Shown here: positions 28,078-35,971 of the stretch, in pieces
Numbering within the stretch: position 1 is the first letter of the stretch
Layout: every line of letters begins with the position of its first letter
Origin: Deltaproteobacteria bacterium
Lineage (GTDB): Bacteria; Desulfobacterota; Desulfobulbia; Desulfobulbales; Desulfobulbaceae
NCBI GenBank assembly: GCA_024277485.1
Contig: JAJRVA010000112.1
Location: forward strand, 1-35,971
Length of the DNA: 35,971 bases
Direction: 5' to 3'
Made by a program: the position numbers and the translations under genes
The notes under the pieces: generated by a model
The model's database searches: none
What the model was told of the DNA's origin: nothing
Seen by the model: the letters and a program-made list of their open reading frames with translations, nothing else

Positions 28078-28099
28078 GGGGAAAAAGGGATTTTTCCCC
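28078..28099 (+). promoter_or_regulatory. Perfect leader hairpin before DUF4212
   Basis: GGGGAAAAA (28078-28086) and TTTTTCCCC (28091-28099) form a 9-bp stem with a GGGA loop, 26 bases before the DUF4212 start. No T-run follows, so it is not an intrinsic terminator. TTTTTC at 28060-28065 could compete by pairing with GAAAAA at 28081-28086. A GAGGAGGAGGAG ribosome site follows the stem. Confidence 0.5.
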
Positions 28100-28125
28100 G
28101 CCAAATACATGAGGAGGAGGAGAGT

Positions 28126-28383
28126 ATGAGTGATACTAGTGCAAAAGCGTACTGGGCAGAAAACATCCGATTGATTTTCGGCTGTCTCATTGTCTGGTTC
28201 ATTGTTTCATACGGGTGCGGGATTCTGTTTGTGCACCAGTTGAACAAGATATCGATTGGTGGCTATGATCTCGGCTTCTGGTTCGCCCAGCAGGGCTCCA
28301 TGTACACTTTTGTTGCCCTGATTTTCTTCTACGCGTCAAAGATGAACAAACTTGACCAAAAATACAACGTCCAGGAAGACTAA
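28126..28383 (+). CDS. DUF4212 small subunit of sodium:solute symporter
   Basis: The 85-residue protein has two membrane helices (about 14-36 and 50-68) and the family signatures AYWAENIRLI, FGCLIVWFIVSYGCGILF and GFWFAQQGSMYTFVALIF, with DQKYNV near the end. DUF4212 proteins are almost always encoded directly before a VC_2705-type symporter and are presumed to be its small partner. It has a very strong purine-rich ribosome site, and the symporter starts 11 bp after its stop. A good sigma70 promoter and a leader hairpin lie upstream. Confidence 0.94.
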   Translation: MSDTSAKAYWAENIRLIFGCLIVWFIVSYGCGILFVHQLNKISIGGYDLGFWFAQQGSMYTFVALIFFYASKMNKLDQKYNVQED

Positions 28384-28394
28384 AGGGGGAAAGA

Positions 28395-30164
28395 ATGGAT
28401 CTCAAAGTTATGACCTTTCTTGTAGTTGGCGCCACCTTTGCCCTCTACATATTTATCGCGATCAAATCAAGGGTATCAACAACCGGTGAATTTTATGTTG
28501 CCGGCAAGGGTGTACATCCTGTTCTGAACGGGATGGCAACAGGCGCTGACTGGATGTCGGCCGCCTCGTTTATCTCCATGGCAGGTCTCATTGCCTTCAA
28601 GGGATATGACGCCTCGGTTTTCCTCATGGGCTGGACCGGCGGCTATGTTCTGTTAGCCATGCTTTTGGCCCCGTATCTCAGGAAATACGGTAAATACACT
28701 GTGCCGGCCTTTATCGGCGACCGTTTTTACTCGAGGACCGCACGTGTTACAGCTGTTCTCTGCCTGGTCATCGCTTCACTGACGTATGTTATCGGCCAGA
28801 TGAAGGGAATCGGCGTTGCCTTTTCCCGCTTTCTCGAGGTCCCGTTTGATGTCGGCGTTTTTATCGGCATGGCTATAGTTTTCATTTACGTGGTTTTAGG
28901 CGGCATGAAGGGCGTAACCAACACCCAGATTGCCCAGTACTGTGTTCTGATCTTTGCCTATACTGTTCCGGCGATCTTTATCTCCATGCAGTTGACCGGC
29001 ATGCCGATTCCGCAGCTTGGCCTGGGAAGCACCCTGACTGAAGGAGGCATGCATGTTCTGGACAAGCTGGATCTGGTCCTGACTGATCTCGGGTTTAAGG
29101 AATACACGGCCCAGAAAGGAGGGACGCTGAATATTTTCTGCTATACCCTGTCCCTGATGATCGGTACCGCGGGCCTGCCGCATGTTATCATCCGTTTCTT
29201 CACCGTGCCCCGGGTACGTGATGCCCGTTCGTCCGCAGGCTGGGCGCTGGTTTTCATCGCCATCCTCTACACCACTGCCCCGGCAGTCGGAGCCATGGCC
29301 CGTCTGAACCTGATGAATACCATCCAGATCGGCGAAGTAGGCAGCCCGGACGGCAACCTGCGCTATGAAGATCGCCCGACCTGGTTCAAGAACTGGGAGA
29401 CAACCGGTCTGCTCAAGTTTGAAGACAAGAACGGCGACGGCAGGATCCAGTACTATGGCAAAGGCCTGAAAGACAAAGAAGCCGATTACGGCTGGAAGGG
29501 CAACGAGATGGTCAAGGTTGACCGTGATATCATGGTTCTTGCCAACCCTGAGATCGCCAACCTGCCCAACTGGGTTATCGCCCTTGTTGCCGCCGGTGGT
29601 ATTGCCGCGGCGCTGTCCACGGCAGCCGGTCTGCTGCTTGCTATCTCTTCCTCTATCTCCCATGACGTCCTGAAGGGTATCTTCATGCCTGATCTGACCG
29701 ACAAGGGAGAGCTGATGGCAGGTCGACTCGCCATGGTCGGCGCCATCTGTGTTGCCGGGTATTTCGGCCTCAATCCTCCGGGATTCGCGGCCCAGGTTGT
29801 TGCCCTGGCATTCGGCCTGGCAGCGTCTTCGATCTTCCCGGCCATCATGATGGGAATTTTTTCCAAGAAGGTCAACCGTACCGGCGCCACCTCCGGTATG
29901 CTCTGCGGTATCGGTGCCACCCTTATCTACATCTTCTGGTTCAAGGGCTGGTTCTTTATTCCGGGCACCAATATGGTGGAAAATATTCCGGCCAACCATT
30001 TCTTAGGCATTGCTCCGGAGGCATTCGGCGCGGTTGGCGCACTGATCAACTTTGCGGTTGCGTTTATCGTCTCCAGCATGACACCGCCGCCGCCGGATCA
30101 TATCCAGCACCTGGTTGAGGATATCCGTGTCCCGGTCGGCGCAGGAGCTGCCCAGGATCATTGA
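28395..30164 (+). CDS. VC_2705-subfamily sodium:solute symporter (ActP-like, probably acetate)
   Basis: The 589-residue, multi-helix protein belongs to the SSS family. Early signatures are TTGEFYVAGKGVHPVLNGMA and TGADWMSAASFISMAGLIAF, matching the sodium/solute site region of the family, and GGMKGVTNTQIAQYCVL is the typical mid-protein segment. A soluble insertion at about 320-385, between helices, carries DKNGDGRI at 344-351, an EF-hand-like start of loop. Members of this subfamily are close to ActP acetate permease; the acs gene 3.6 kb upstream supports acetate as substrate, though this is not proven. GGGGGAAAG is the ribosome site, 11 bp after DUF4212. A strong terminator follows. Confidence 0.93.
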   Translation: MDLKVMTFLVVGATFALYIFIAIKSRVSTTGEFYVAGKGVHPVLNGMATGADWMSAASFISMAGLIAFKGYDASVFLMGWTGGYVLLAMLLAPYLRKYGKYTVPAFIGDRFYSRTARVTAVLCLVIASLTYVIGQMKGIGVAFSRFLEVPFDVGVFIGMAIVFIYVVLGGMKGVTNTQIAQYCVLIFAYTVPAIFISMQLTGMPIPQLGLGSTLTEGGMHVLDKLDLVLTDLGFKEYTAQKGGTLNIFCYTLSLMIGTAGLPHVIIRFFTVPRVRDARSSAGWALVFIAILYTTAPAVGAMARLNLMNTIQIGEVGSPDGNLRYEDRPTWFKNWETTGLLKFEDKNGDGRIQYYGKGLKDKEADYGWKGNEMVKVDRDIMVLANPEIANLPNWVIALVAAGGIAAALSTAAGLLLAISSSISHDVLKGIFMPDLTDKGELMAGRLAMVGAICVAGYFGLNPPGFAAQVVALAFGLAASSIFPAIMMGIFSKKVNRTGATSGMLCGIGATLIYIFWFKGWFFIPGTNMVENIPANHFLGIAPEAFGAVGALINFAVAFIVSSMTPPPPDHIQHLVEDIRVPVGAGAAQDH

Positions 30165-30188
30165 TCCGGTTTTTTACCAACCAAAACA

Positions 30189-30220
30189 CGGCGTGCCTGC
30201 CAGAAGCAGGCGCGCCGTTT
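30189..30220 (+). terminator. Rho-independent terminator of the symporter operon
   Basis: CGGCGTGCCTGC (30189-30200) pairs with GCAGGCGCGCCG (30206-30217) through 12 positions, one of them U-G, with loop CAGAA. TTTTCGTTT follows. It separates the symporter from the isochorismatase-like gene. Confidence 0.85.
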
Positions 30221-30254
30221 TCGTTTGCAAGAAGAGATGGAAAGAACACGTACC

Positions 30255-30812
30255 ATGAAACCCGCATTTCTCCGTTCCGATCAATGCTGTCTCTATATCG
30301 TGGATCCCCAGGAAAAGTTGATGGCCCATATCCATGAGGCAGGGCGCGTTATCCAAAACACCTCGCTGATGATTCACCTGGCCCGGATCCTTGAATTCCC
30401 CATTATCGCCAACACCCAGTATGCGAAAGGCATCGGGCCGATCGTGCCGGAACTTGCCGCCCTGCTTGACGGGGTGCCCTGTCCCGACAAGATCTGCTTT
30501 AACGGTCTTGGCAATGATGATGTGCGGAAAGAATTGAAAGCCCTGACGCCTGGGGTTGATACCCTGCTGCTCTGCGGGGTGGAGACCCATATCTGTGTCT
30601 ACCAGACGGCAATCGGCGCCCTGCAGGCCGGTTACAGGGTCTGGATTATCGCCGATGCCGTATCTTCCCGCTCACCGGTCAACGACCGGTTAGGGCAGGC
30701 GCGGCTGCGGGAATTAGGAGCGATTCTGGCCCCGGCTGAAATGGTTATCTATGAACTCCTGCAGCGGGCCGGAACAGAAAAGTTCAAGGCAATGCTTCCC
30801 CACCTGAAGTAG
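30255..30812 (+). CDS. Isochorismatase-family cysteine hydrolase
   Basis: From the ATG at 30255 the protein has 185 residues and begins MKPAFLRSDQCCLYIVDPQE, like other members. Earlier starts (30237, or a TTG at 30225 within the terminator's T-run) are possible but less likely. The catalytic triad of the family is present: Asp17 (IVDPQEKLM), Lys58 (TQYAKGIGP) and Cys114 (GVETHICVYQTA). Members hydrolyse isochorismate, nicotinamide, N-carbamoyl compounds or unknown substrates; the sequence gives no reason to choose one. It is short and most like the YcaC-type group. No neighbour suggests a pathway. Confidence 0.9.
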   Translation: MKPAFLRSDQCCLYIVDPQEKLMAHIHEAGRVIQNTSLMIHLARILEFPIIANTQYAKGIGPIVPELAALLDGVPCPDKICFNGLGNDDVRKELKALTPGVDTLLLCGVETHICVYQTAIGALQAGYRVWIIADAVSSRSPVNDRLGQARLRELGAILAPAEMVIYELLQRAGTEKFKAMLPHLK

Positions 30813-31009
30813 AATTTTTACAGAAATCAGAGTTCTTTCGGTTAACTCGTTCCTGTTTCACGGCCATCGGCCGGCCGAGAGGAGAAAATTATCCGGCTTT
30901 TGGGACGGAGATGACGCTTTTCTGTTGAAATTTCCGTGCAAAATCGATAAAAATGATACCTTGCACCTTTTTGTGCTCAGACCTGAAATAAAAAGATTTT
31001 ACAGAAAGA

Positions 31010-33661
31010 ATGATGACTGGAAACGAAATACGGGCGCGATTTTTACAGTACTTTGCCGCCAGGGGACATGCTGTTGTCGAGAGTTCGTCCCTGGTGCCGC
31101 ATGATGACCCCACCCTGTTGTTCACCAACGCCGGCATGGTGCAGTTTAAACGCGTTTTCATGGGCGAGGAGCAGCGCGACTATGTGCGTTCCGCCACCAG
31201 TCAGCGGTGTGTCCGGGCCGGAGGCAAGCATAATGATCTGGAGAATGTCGGCCATACTGCCCGGCACCACACCTTTTTTGAAATGCTTGGCAACTTTTCA
31301 TTTGGGGACTATTTCAAGAAAGATGCCATTGATTTCGCCTGGGAGTTCCTGACCGGAGACCTTGGCCTGGATGCCGGTCAGTTGTGGGTATCCGTCTTTC
31401 GTGAAGACGATGAGGCGTATGAACTCTGGGAGCAGATTGAGGGTCTGCCGGAAGGAAGGGTTGTGCGGCTTGGAGAGGATGAGAACTTCTGGGCCATGGG
31501 AGATACCGGCCCATGCGGTCCCTGTTCCGAGATCCACATCGACCAGGGAGTCGAGGCGGGATGCGGCCGGCCCGACTGTGCGGTCGGGTGTGACTGTGAT
31601 CGTTTTCTTGAACTGTGGAATCTTGTTTTCATGCAGTTTTACCGGGATGAGACCGGCAAGATGACCCCGCTGCCGAAACCTTCCATTGACACCGGCATGG
31701 GCCTTGAGCGCATTGCAGCGGTCATGCAGGGCAAGCACAATAACTTTGATTCAGACCTTTTTACCCCCCTGATCGACAGGATTTCCTCCCTGGCCGGCAA
31801 GCAGTACGGCGCCTGCAGGAAGGATGACGTCGCGATGCGGGTCATTGCCGACCATGCGCGGGCAACGACATTTCTCGTCGCGGACGGGGTGCTTCCCTCC
31901 AATGAAGGGCGTGGCTATGTCCTGCGCCGCATCATGCGCAGGGCCATACGGTTCGGCAGGTTTCTGGGTTTGAGCGGCCACTTTTTCAACGGGGTCTGCG
32001 CGCTGGTTTCGGAAATGATGCTTGATGCCTATCCACATCTTGCCGGGGCGGAGAAACTGCAGGACAAGGTGGTCAGGAACGAGGAGGGCCGCTTTGGTGA
32101 AACGCTGGACAACGGTCTGGCCCTCCTGTCTGAAGAAATTGACCGCCTGAAGGCCCGGGCCGGCGACCGGAAGATGATTGGCGGGGATTTTATTTTCAGG
32201 CTCTATGATACCTACGGGTTCCCGGTCGATATAGTCAGGGACGTTGCCATTGAACAGGGCATGACCATTGATGAGGCAGGGTACCATGCGGCAATGGAAG
32301 CGCAGCGGGAGCAATCCAAGCGTTCCTGGAAGGGAAGTGATGTCGAACATTTGCCCGAGGGTGTTGTCGAGCTCCTCAAACAGGGACGTGTGGCCGAGTT
32401 CGTGGGGTATGCCGGTAAACAGGCCGAGTCAGTCATTGAAGGCCTTGTCAATGCTTCTGGCCGGCTGGTTGACCGGGTGAACGAGGGGGAAGAGGTCAGG
32501 GTTTTTTGCGCACGTACCCCGTTTTATGCCGAGGCAGGCGGTCAGGTCGGTGATACCGGCCATATCACCGGCCCCGGCGGCACCATAGAGGTAACCAATA
32601 CGACAACTGCCGGCGATAATCTCATCCTGCACGAGGGGAAGGTCGTGCAGGGAACCATCGCCAGGGGGGAAACGGTCACCCTGCAGGTATCAGCGGCCCG
32701 GCGAGACGATATTGCCGTGAACCATACGGCAACGCATCTGCTGCAGGCGGCCATGAAAGAACTGCTCGGTGATCATGTCAAGCAGGCCGGATCCCTGGTG
32801 CAGGAAGACCGGCTGCGTTTTGATTTTACCCATTTTTCACCATTGACGGCCGATGAAATAACCGCCATTGAACAGAAGGTCAATGGCGAGATCCGGAAAA
32901 ATATCCCGGTGGGGACCGACCTGCTGGACAGGGACCAGGCTGTCTCCGAAGGAGCAACCGCTCTCTTTGGAGAGAAGTATGGAGATGAGGTTCGGGTTGT
33001 TTCGCTTGGGGATTTCAGCAAGGAACTCTGCGGCGGCACCCATGTCAACGCCACCGGCGAAATAGGTTTTTTCAAGATACTTGCCGAGACCGGTATTGCC
33101 GCGGGAGTACGAAGAGTTGAGGCGGTAACCGGGGCCCATGCAGTGAAATGGATGCAGAACCTTGTCCGCCAGGCCCGGGATGTGGAAGAGAGCATTGGCG
33201 CTCCCCTGGAGTCTGCTCCGGAGAAGATCAGGACCCTTACACGCCGGCAGAAAGAACTGGAAAAGAAGGTGGCCGGCCTGACATCCCGGCTGGCCCTGGC
33301 AGATATGGACCGGCTGCTGGAGAGAGCGGTTGATGTTGACGGCATAAAGGTCCTGGCAGTCGAGGTAACACTGGATTCCGCCAAAACGCTTCGTGAGATC
33401 GGGGACAAGGTGCGGGACAAACTTGGCAGTGGTGTGGCGGTGCTCGGCGGTGTGCTCGGCGGCAAGGCGGCCCTGCTTGCCCTGGTCAGCAAGGACCTGA
33501 CCGGGAAGATCAAGGCCGGAGATCTGGTCAGTAAAACCGCGGAGATGGTCGGCGGCAGGGGAGGGGGACGCCCGGACATGGCCCAGGCCGGCGGACCCAT
33601 GGCTGACAAGTTGCCGGAGGCCATCAGGAGTGTGCCGCAGGTCGTGCAGAACCTGATATAG
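31010..33661 (+). CDS. alaS: Alanyl-tRNA synthetase
   Basis: AlaS charges tRNA-Ala and edits mischarged Ser and Gly. The 883-residue frame is full length. It has the class II aminoacylation core (FTNAGMVQFKRVFMGEE, GNFSFGDYFK, STDTGMG-like SIDTGMGLERIAAV) and a tRNA-recognition helix region. In the editing domain the zinc ligands are His572 and His576 (HTATHLL) and Cys674 and His678 (CGGTHV). The C-terminal coiled-coil/C-Ala domain ends in GGGRPDMAQAGG. Two Met codons open the frame; AGAAAGA precedes the first. It is 24 bp upstream of the beta-ketoacyl synthase on the same strand with no terminator seen, so these genes may share a transcript. Confidence 0.98.
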   Translation: MMTGNEIRARFLQYFAARGHAVVESSSLVPHDDPTLLFTNAGMVQFKRVFMGEEQRDYVRSATSQRCVRAGGKHNDLENVGHTARHHTFFEMLGNFSFGDYFKKDAIDFAWEFLTGDLGLDAGQLWVSVFREDDEAYELWEQIEGLPEGRVVRLGEDENFWAMGDTGPCGPCSEIHIDQGVEAGCGRPDCAVGCDCDRFLELWNLVFMQFYRDETGKMTPLPKPSIDTGMGLERIAAVMQGKHNNFDSDLFTPLIDRISSLAGKQYGACRKDDVAMRVIADHARATTFLVADGVLPSNEGRGYVLRRIMRRAIRFGRFLGLSGHFFNGVCALVSEMMLDAYPHLAGAEKLQDKVVRNEEGRFGETLDNGLALLSEEIDRLKARAGDRKMIGGDFIFRLYDTYGFPVDIVRDVAIEQGMTIDEAGYHAAMEAQREQSKRSWKGSDVEHLPEGVVELLKQGRVAEFVGYAGKQAESVIEGLVNASGRLVDRVNEGEEVRVFCARTPFYAEAGGQVGDTGHITGPGGTIEVTNTTTAGDNLILHEGKVVQGTIARGETVTLQVSAARRDDIAVNHTATHLLQAAMKELLGDHVKQAGSLVQEDRLRFDFTHFSPLTADEITAIEQKVNGEIRKNIPVGTDLLDRDQAVSEGATALFGEKYGDEVRVVSLGDFSKELCGGTHVNATGEIGFFKILAETGIAAGVRRVEAVTGAHAVKWMQNLVRQARDVEESIGAPLESAPEKIRTLTRRQKELEKKVAGLTSRLALADMDRLLERAVDVDGIKVLAVEVTLDSAKTLREIGDKVRDKLGSGVAVLGGVLGGKAALLALVSKDLTGKIKAGDLVSKTAEMVGGRGGGRPDMAQAGGPMADKLPEAIRSVPQVVQNLI

Positions 33662-33685
33662 GTTTTTTCAAGGACAGGAGAACAT

Positions 33686-34942
33686 ATGCAGCGTCGTCCG
33701 GAGCATGATCGAATAGTCATTACAGGCGTGGGGCTTGCCGCCCCCAATGCCTCCAGCCTGCCGGATTTCAGGGAAAAGCTGCTGGCCGGCACCAGCGAGA
33801 TCACGACCATTGACCTGAGGTACATGGACAGTGCTCCGGCCGGAATCTGTACCTTTGCCGAAACCAGGTACCGGAAAAAAAAGGAAAACAAGCGGGGCAC
33901 CCGGGCCGGATGTATCGGCGTGTATTGCGCCAACGAGGCCCTGCTGGACGCGGGTATAGACTTTTCCCGCTATGACAGGAAGCGGACCGGTGTGTACACG
34001 GGATTGACCGAACACGGGACAGTGGAGACTGAAAACGAAGTCTACAGTATAAGCAGGTATGACTATAATGTCGATTACTGGACCCATCATCACAATCCGC
34101 GCACGGTTTTAAACAACCCGGCCGGAGAGATTACCATGAACCTGGGCATCACCGGCCCGCATTATTCGATCGGCGCTGCCTGCGCGGCCGGGAATGCCGC
34201 CCTGATCCAGGGAACCCAGATGCTGCGCCTTGGCGAGGTCGACCTTGCCCTTTGCGGGGGAATCTCGGAATGTGTTGACTCCTTCGGTATCTTCGCAAGC
34301 TTCCGGGCCCAGGGGGCCCTGGCCCGGCACCCTGATCCGATCAGGGCGAGCCGTCCTTTTGATGCGGCACGAAACGGTATCGTCATCTCCGAGGGAGGCT
34401 GTATCTTTACCCTTGAGCGGCTGGACGCGGCCCTTGAGAGAGGGGCTGAAATTTACGGTGAGATTACCGGCTATGCCATGAACTCGGATGCCCGTGATTT
34501 TGTCCTCCCCTATGGTGAGCGGCAGGCCGAGTGCATGGAACTTGCCCTGCAGCGGGCCGGTTTGTCGCCGCAGGACATCACCATTGTCAATACCCATGCG
34601 ACCGGGACAAAACAGGGAGATATCGAAGAGTGCAAGGCGATCCGAAAGGTTTTTGCAGATTGTCCAACTACATGGATTAACAATACAAAATCGAATATCG
34701 GCCATGCCATGGGCGCGGCCGGGGTCCTTGAGCTGGCCGGAAACCTGCCTTCCTTTGTTGACAATCAGGTGCATCCGACTATAAACTTGGAAAAGCTGGA
34801 TGAGGCATGTAAATTGGATGGTCTGGTGGCAAATACACCGAAACAACTTGACAAGGTCGATACAATTTTGAATAACTCCTTCGGCATGGTCGGTATTAAT
34901 TCCGCTGTTATCGTTGCGCGGTATGATGAAAACAGTCTCTGA
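33686..34942 (+). CDS. Beta-ketoacyl-ACP synthase (FabF-like)
   Basis: The 418-residue protein is a KAS II-type condensing enzyme. The full catalytic triad is present: Cys166 (IGAACAAGNAAL), His304 (VNTHATGTKQGD) and His340 (TKSNIGHAMGAAG), so it should both decarboxylate malonyl-ACP and condense. PFDAARNGIVISEGG and NNSFGMVGINSAVIV are further family motifs. It differs from housekeeping FabF in its unusual N-terminal third (KKKENKRGTRAG; WTHHHNPRTVLNN). The position beside a dedicated ACP and a desaturase-like enzyme, rather than beside fabG/fabD, also differs. AGGAG is well placed before the ATG. It is probably part of a specialised acyl-chain pathway. Confidence 0.93.
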   Translation: MQRRPEHDRIVITGVGLAAPNASSLPDFREKLLAGTSEITTIDLRYMDSAPAGICTFAETRYRKKKENKRGTRAGCIGVYCANEALLDAGIDFSRYDRKRTGVYTGLTEHGTVETENEVYSISRYDYNVDYWTHHHNPRTVLNNPAGEITMNLGITGPHYSIGAACAAGNAALIQGTQMLRLGEVDLALCGGISECVDSFGIFASFRAQGALARHPDPIRASRPFDAARNGIVISEGGCIFTLERLDAALERGAEIYGEITGYAMNSDARDFVLPYGERQAECMELALQRAGLSPQDITIVNTHATGTKQGDIEECKAIRKVFADCPTTWINNTKSNIGHAMGAAGVLELAGNLPSFVDNQVHPTINLEKLDEACKLDGLVANTPKQLDKVDTILNNSFGMVGINSAVIVARYDENSL

Positions 34943-35035
34943 AGGGACTGTTCTGCAGCAATGGACGGAAACAGCTGAAAATAATTTGAAGTATTACCAT
35001 TATTAAATCGAAGAGAACAGAGCACAGAGGACGGC

Positions 35036-35287
35036 ATGACGCGGGATGAAATTAAAAACGTGATTTTGGAAATCATTGAAGATATTGACGAGGACGCTGA
35101 GTTTGACAACCTGAATCCGGATGAACCGCTTCGGGACCAGCTGGACCTGGATTCCATGGATTTCCTGGATATAGTGATGGAGCTGCGCAAGCGCTACAAG
35201 CTCCAGATACCCGAAGAGGAGTACCCGGACCTGGCAACCCTGACCAGCTGCGTGAATTACCTGGAACCAAAACTGCAGGATTTCTGA
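35036..35287 (+). CDS. Acyl carrier protein
   Basis: An 83-residue acidic, four-helix protein with the phosphopantetheine site LDLDSMDFLDIV; Ser40 is the attachment residue. The sequence is not close to housekeeping AcpP (which has the DSL motif and is shorter); this one has DSM and a C-terminal PDLATLTSCVNYLEP. It is therefore a dedicated carrier for the neighbouring condensing enzyme. The ATG at 35036 has GAGG upstream. It starts 93 bp after the beta-ketoacyl synthase and ends 112 bp before the FAD oxidoreductase. Confidence 0.93.
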   Translation: MTRDEIKNVILEIIEDIDEDAEFDNLNPDEPLRDQLDLDSMDFLDIVMELRKRYKLQIPEEEYPDLATLTSCVNYLEPKLQDF

Positions 35288-35399
35288 TACGTTGTAACTG
35301 TACGGATTCGCATACAATCATTTTTCATAAAAGAAACAGGACAGTCCCGTCACACCATTTTTTTCCACTCCTCTCTCAAGCAATGGATAACTTCAGCCC

Positions 35400-35971
35400 A
35401 TGGCTGAGTATCACCTCATAATTATCGGCAGCGGCCTTTCCGGTATTGCTGCCGGCATCCGGGCGGCGAGGTTCGGCCGCAGGGTGCTGATTCTTGAACA
35501 GCACCGGCGTCCGGGTGGTCTCAATTCCTTTTATTTTCGCCAGGGCCACCTGCTTGAGACAGGTCTGCACGCCATGACGAACTATGCCCCGCCCGGGGTA
35601 AAGCATGCCCCGCTGAACCGCCTTTTCCGGCAGCTCAAACTTTCCAGGAAAAATTTTGTTACCCGCCAGCAGCTCTGCTCCGAGATTATTTTTCCGGAGC
35701 ACTCGCTCTGTTTTTCCAATGACCTGTCTCTTTTGACGGATGAAATTGCCGGTATGTTTCCGGACTCTGTTGACAGCTTTGTCCGCCTGGTGGAGGAGGT
35801 GCGGAAATATGATCCGTTTGTTGCCGCTCACCGGCGCTCAGCCCGTGAGTTTCTCTCCCGTATCCTGAACAACAGGAAACTGGAGGATATGCTTCTACTG
35901 CCGCTCATGGTATACGGCAACAGTGAAGAGTTTGATATGGACCTGGGCCAGTTTGTCATCATGTTCCAGGC
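35400..35971 (+). CDS. FAD-dependent oxidoreductase, phytoene desaturase-like (3' end cut by window)
   Basis: An ATG at 35400 opens a frame of 190 codons that runs off the window edge; a TAA lies in phase 12 bases upstream, so no earlier start is possible. The N-terminus is a dinucleotide-binding fold: LIIIGSGLSGIAAGIRAARF, then VLILEQHRRPGGLNSFY, the glutamate/PGG pattern of CrtI-type phytoene desaturases and related amine-oxidase-fold enzymes. The C-terminal substrate part is missing. These enzymes desaturate, saturate or isomerise long conjugated chains. With the KAS and ACP just upstream, it may act on an ACP-bound polyene or acyl chain. The ribosome site is weak. Confidence 0.85.
   Translation, partial: MAEYHLIIIGSGLSGIAAGIRAARFGRRVLILEQHRRPGGLNSFYFRQGHLLETGLHAMTNYAPPGVKHAPLNRLFRQLKLSRKNFVTRQQLCSEIIFPEHSLCFSNDLSLLTDEIAGMFPDSVDSFVRLVEEVRKYDPFVAAHRRSAREFLSRILNNRKLEDMLLLPLMVYGNSEEFDMDLGQFVIMFQ

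Noticed and set aside
28896..29999. 367-codon minus-strand frame opposite the symporter
   Set aside because: Antisense to a clearly recognised membrane transporter; composition is that of a shadow frame.
32773..33933. 386-codon minus-strand frame opposite alaS
   Set aside because: Ser/Pro/Arg-rich shadow of alaS and the start of the KAS gene; no domain.

Overview
This window most likely comes from a chromosome of an anaerobic Gram-negative bacterium of the Desulfobacterota, probably Desulfobulbales-like. That is an inference from gene content, protein style and moderate-to-high GC, not from a marker gene. There is no rRNA, tRNA, CRISPR array, integrase or intact insertion sequence. Genes are dense, run on both strands in short operons, and mostly look like core or lineage-specific functions rather than a mobile island.

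Layout. (1) 1-2555, minus strand: a HEAT-like repeat protein followed 2 bp later by the start of a second protein, cut by the window edge, that seems to share its N-terminal domain. (2) 2739-6977, plus: a 1412-residue pyruvate,phosphate dikinase relative that has the ATP-grasp and phosphohistidine domains but no C-terminal PEP/pyruvate barrel. (3) 6981-14283, minus: letA (two PqiA modules), letB (seven MCE domains), nadA, an Omp85-type barrel without POTRA domains and a lipoprotein, headed by a very good sigma70-type promoter. This looks like a lipid-transport/envelope operon with nadA inside it. (4) 14508-16898, plus: a MscS-type channel whose reading frame is cut by one in-frame TAA. (5) 17002-17844: apaH, convergent with a hybrid histidine kinase (17964-20936, minus) that has two tandem periplasmic solute-binding domains. 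(6) 21301-22475, minus: DUF2892 membrane protein, an ArsR-family repressor with the cysteine pair of persulfide sensors (BigR/SqrR type), and a small four-helix membrane protein. (7) 22772-30164, plus: an acetate module made of acetyl-CoA synthetase, a cNMP/CBS/DUF294 nucleotidyltransferase-like protein, a DEDDh exonuclease, DUF4212 and a VC_2705-type sodium:solute symporter. It is punctuated by two good intrinsic terminators, and an unexplained, strongly self-complementary element lies at 26916-27055. (8) 30255-30812: isochorismatase-like hydrolase. (9) 31010-35971: alaS, then a beta-ketoacyl synthase, an acyl carrier protein and the start of a phytoene-desaturase-like FAD oxidoreductase, i.e. 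the front of an unusual fatty-acid/polyene-type pathway that continues past the window.

The best candidates for something undescribed are the structured element at 26916-27055, the KAS-ACP-desaturase cluster at the right end, the barrel-less PPDK-like protein, and the ArsR/DUF2892 sulfur-sensing pair.
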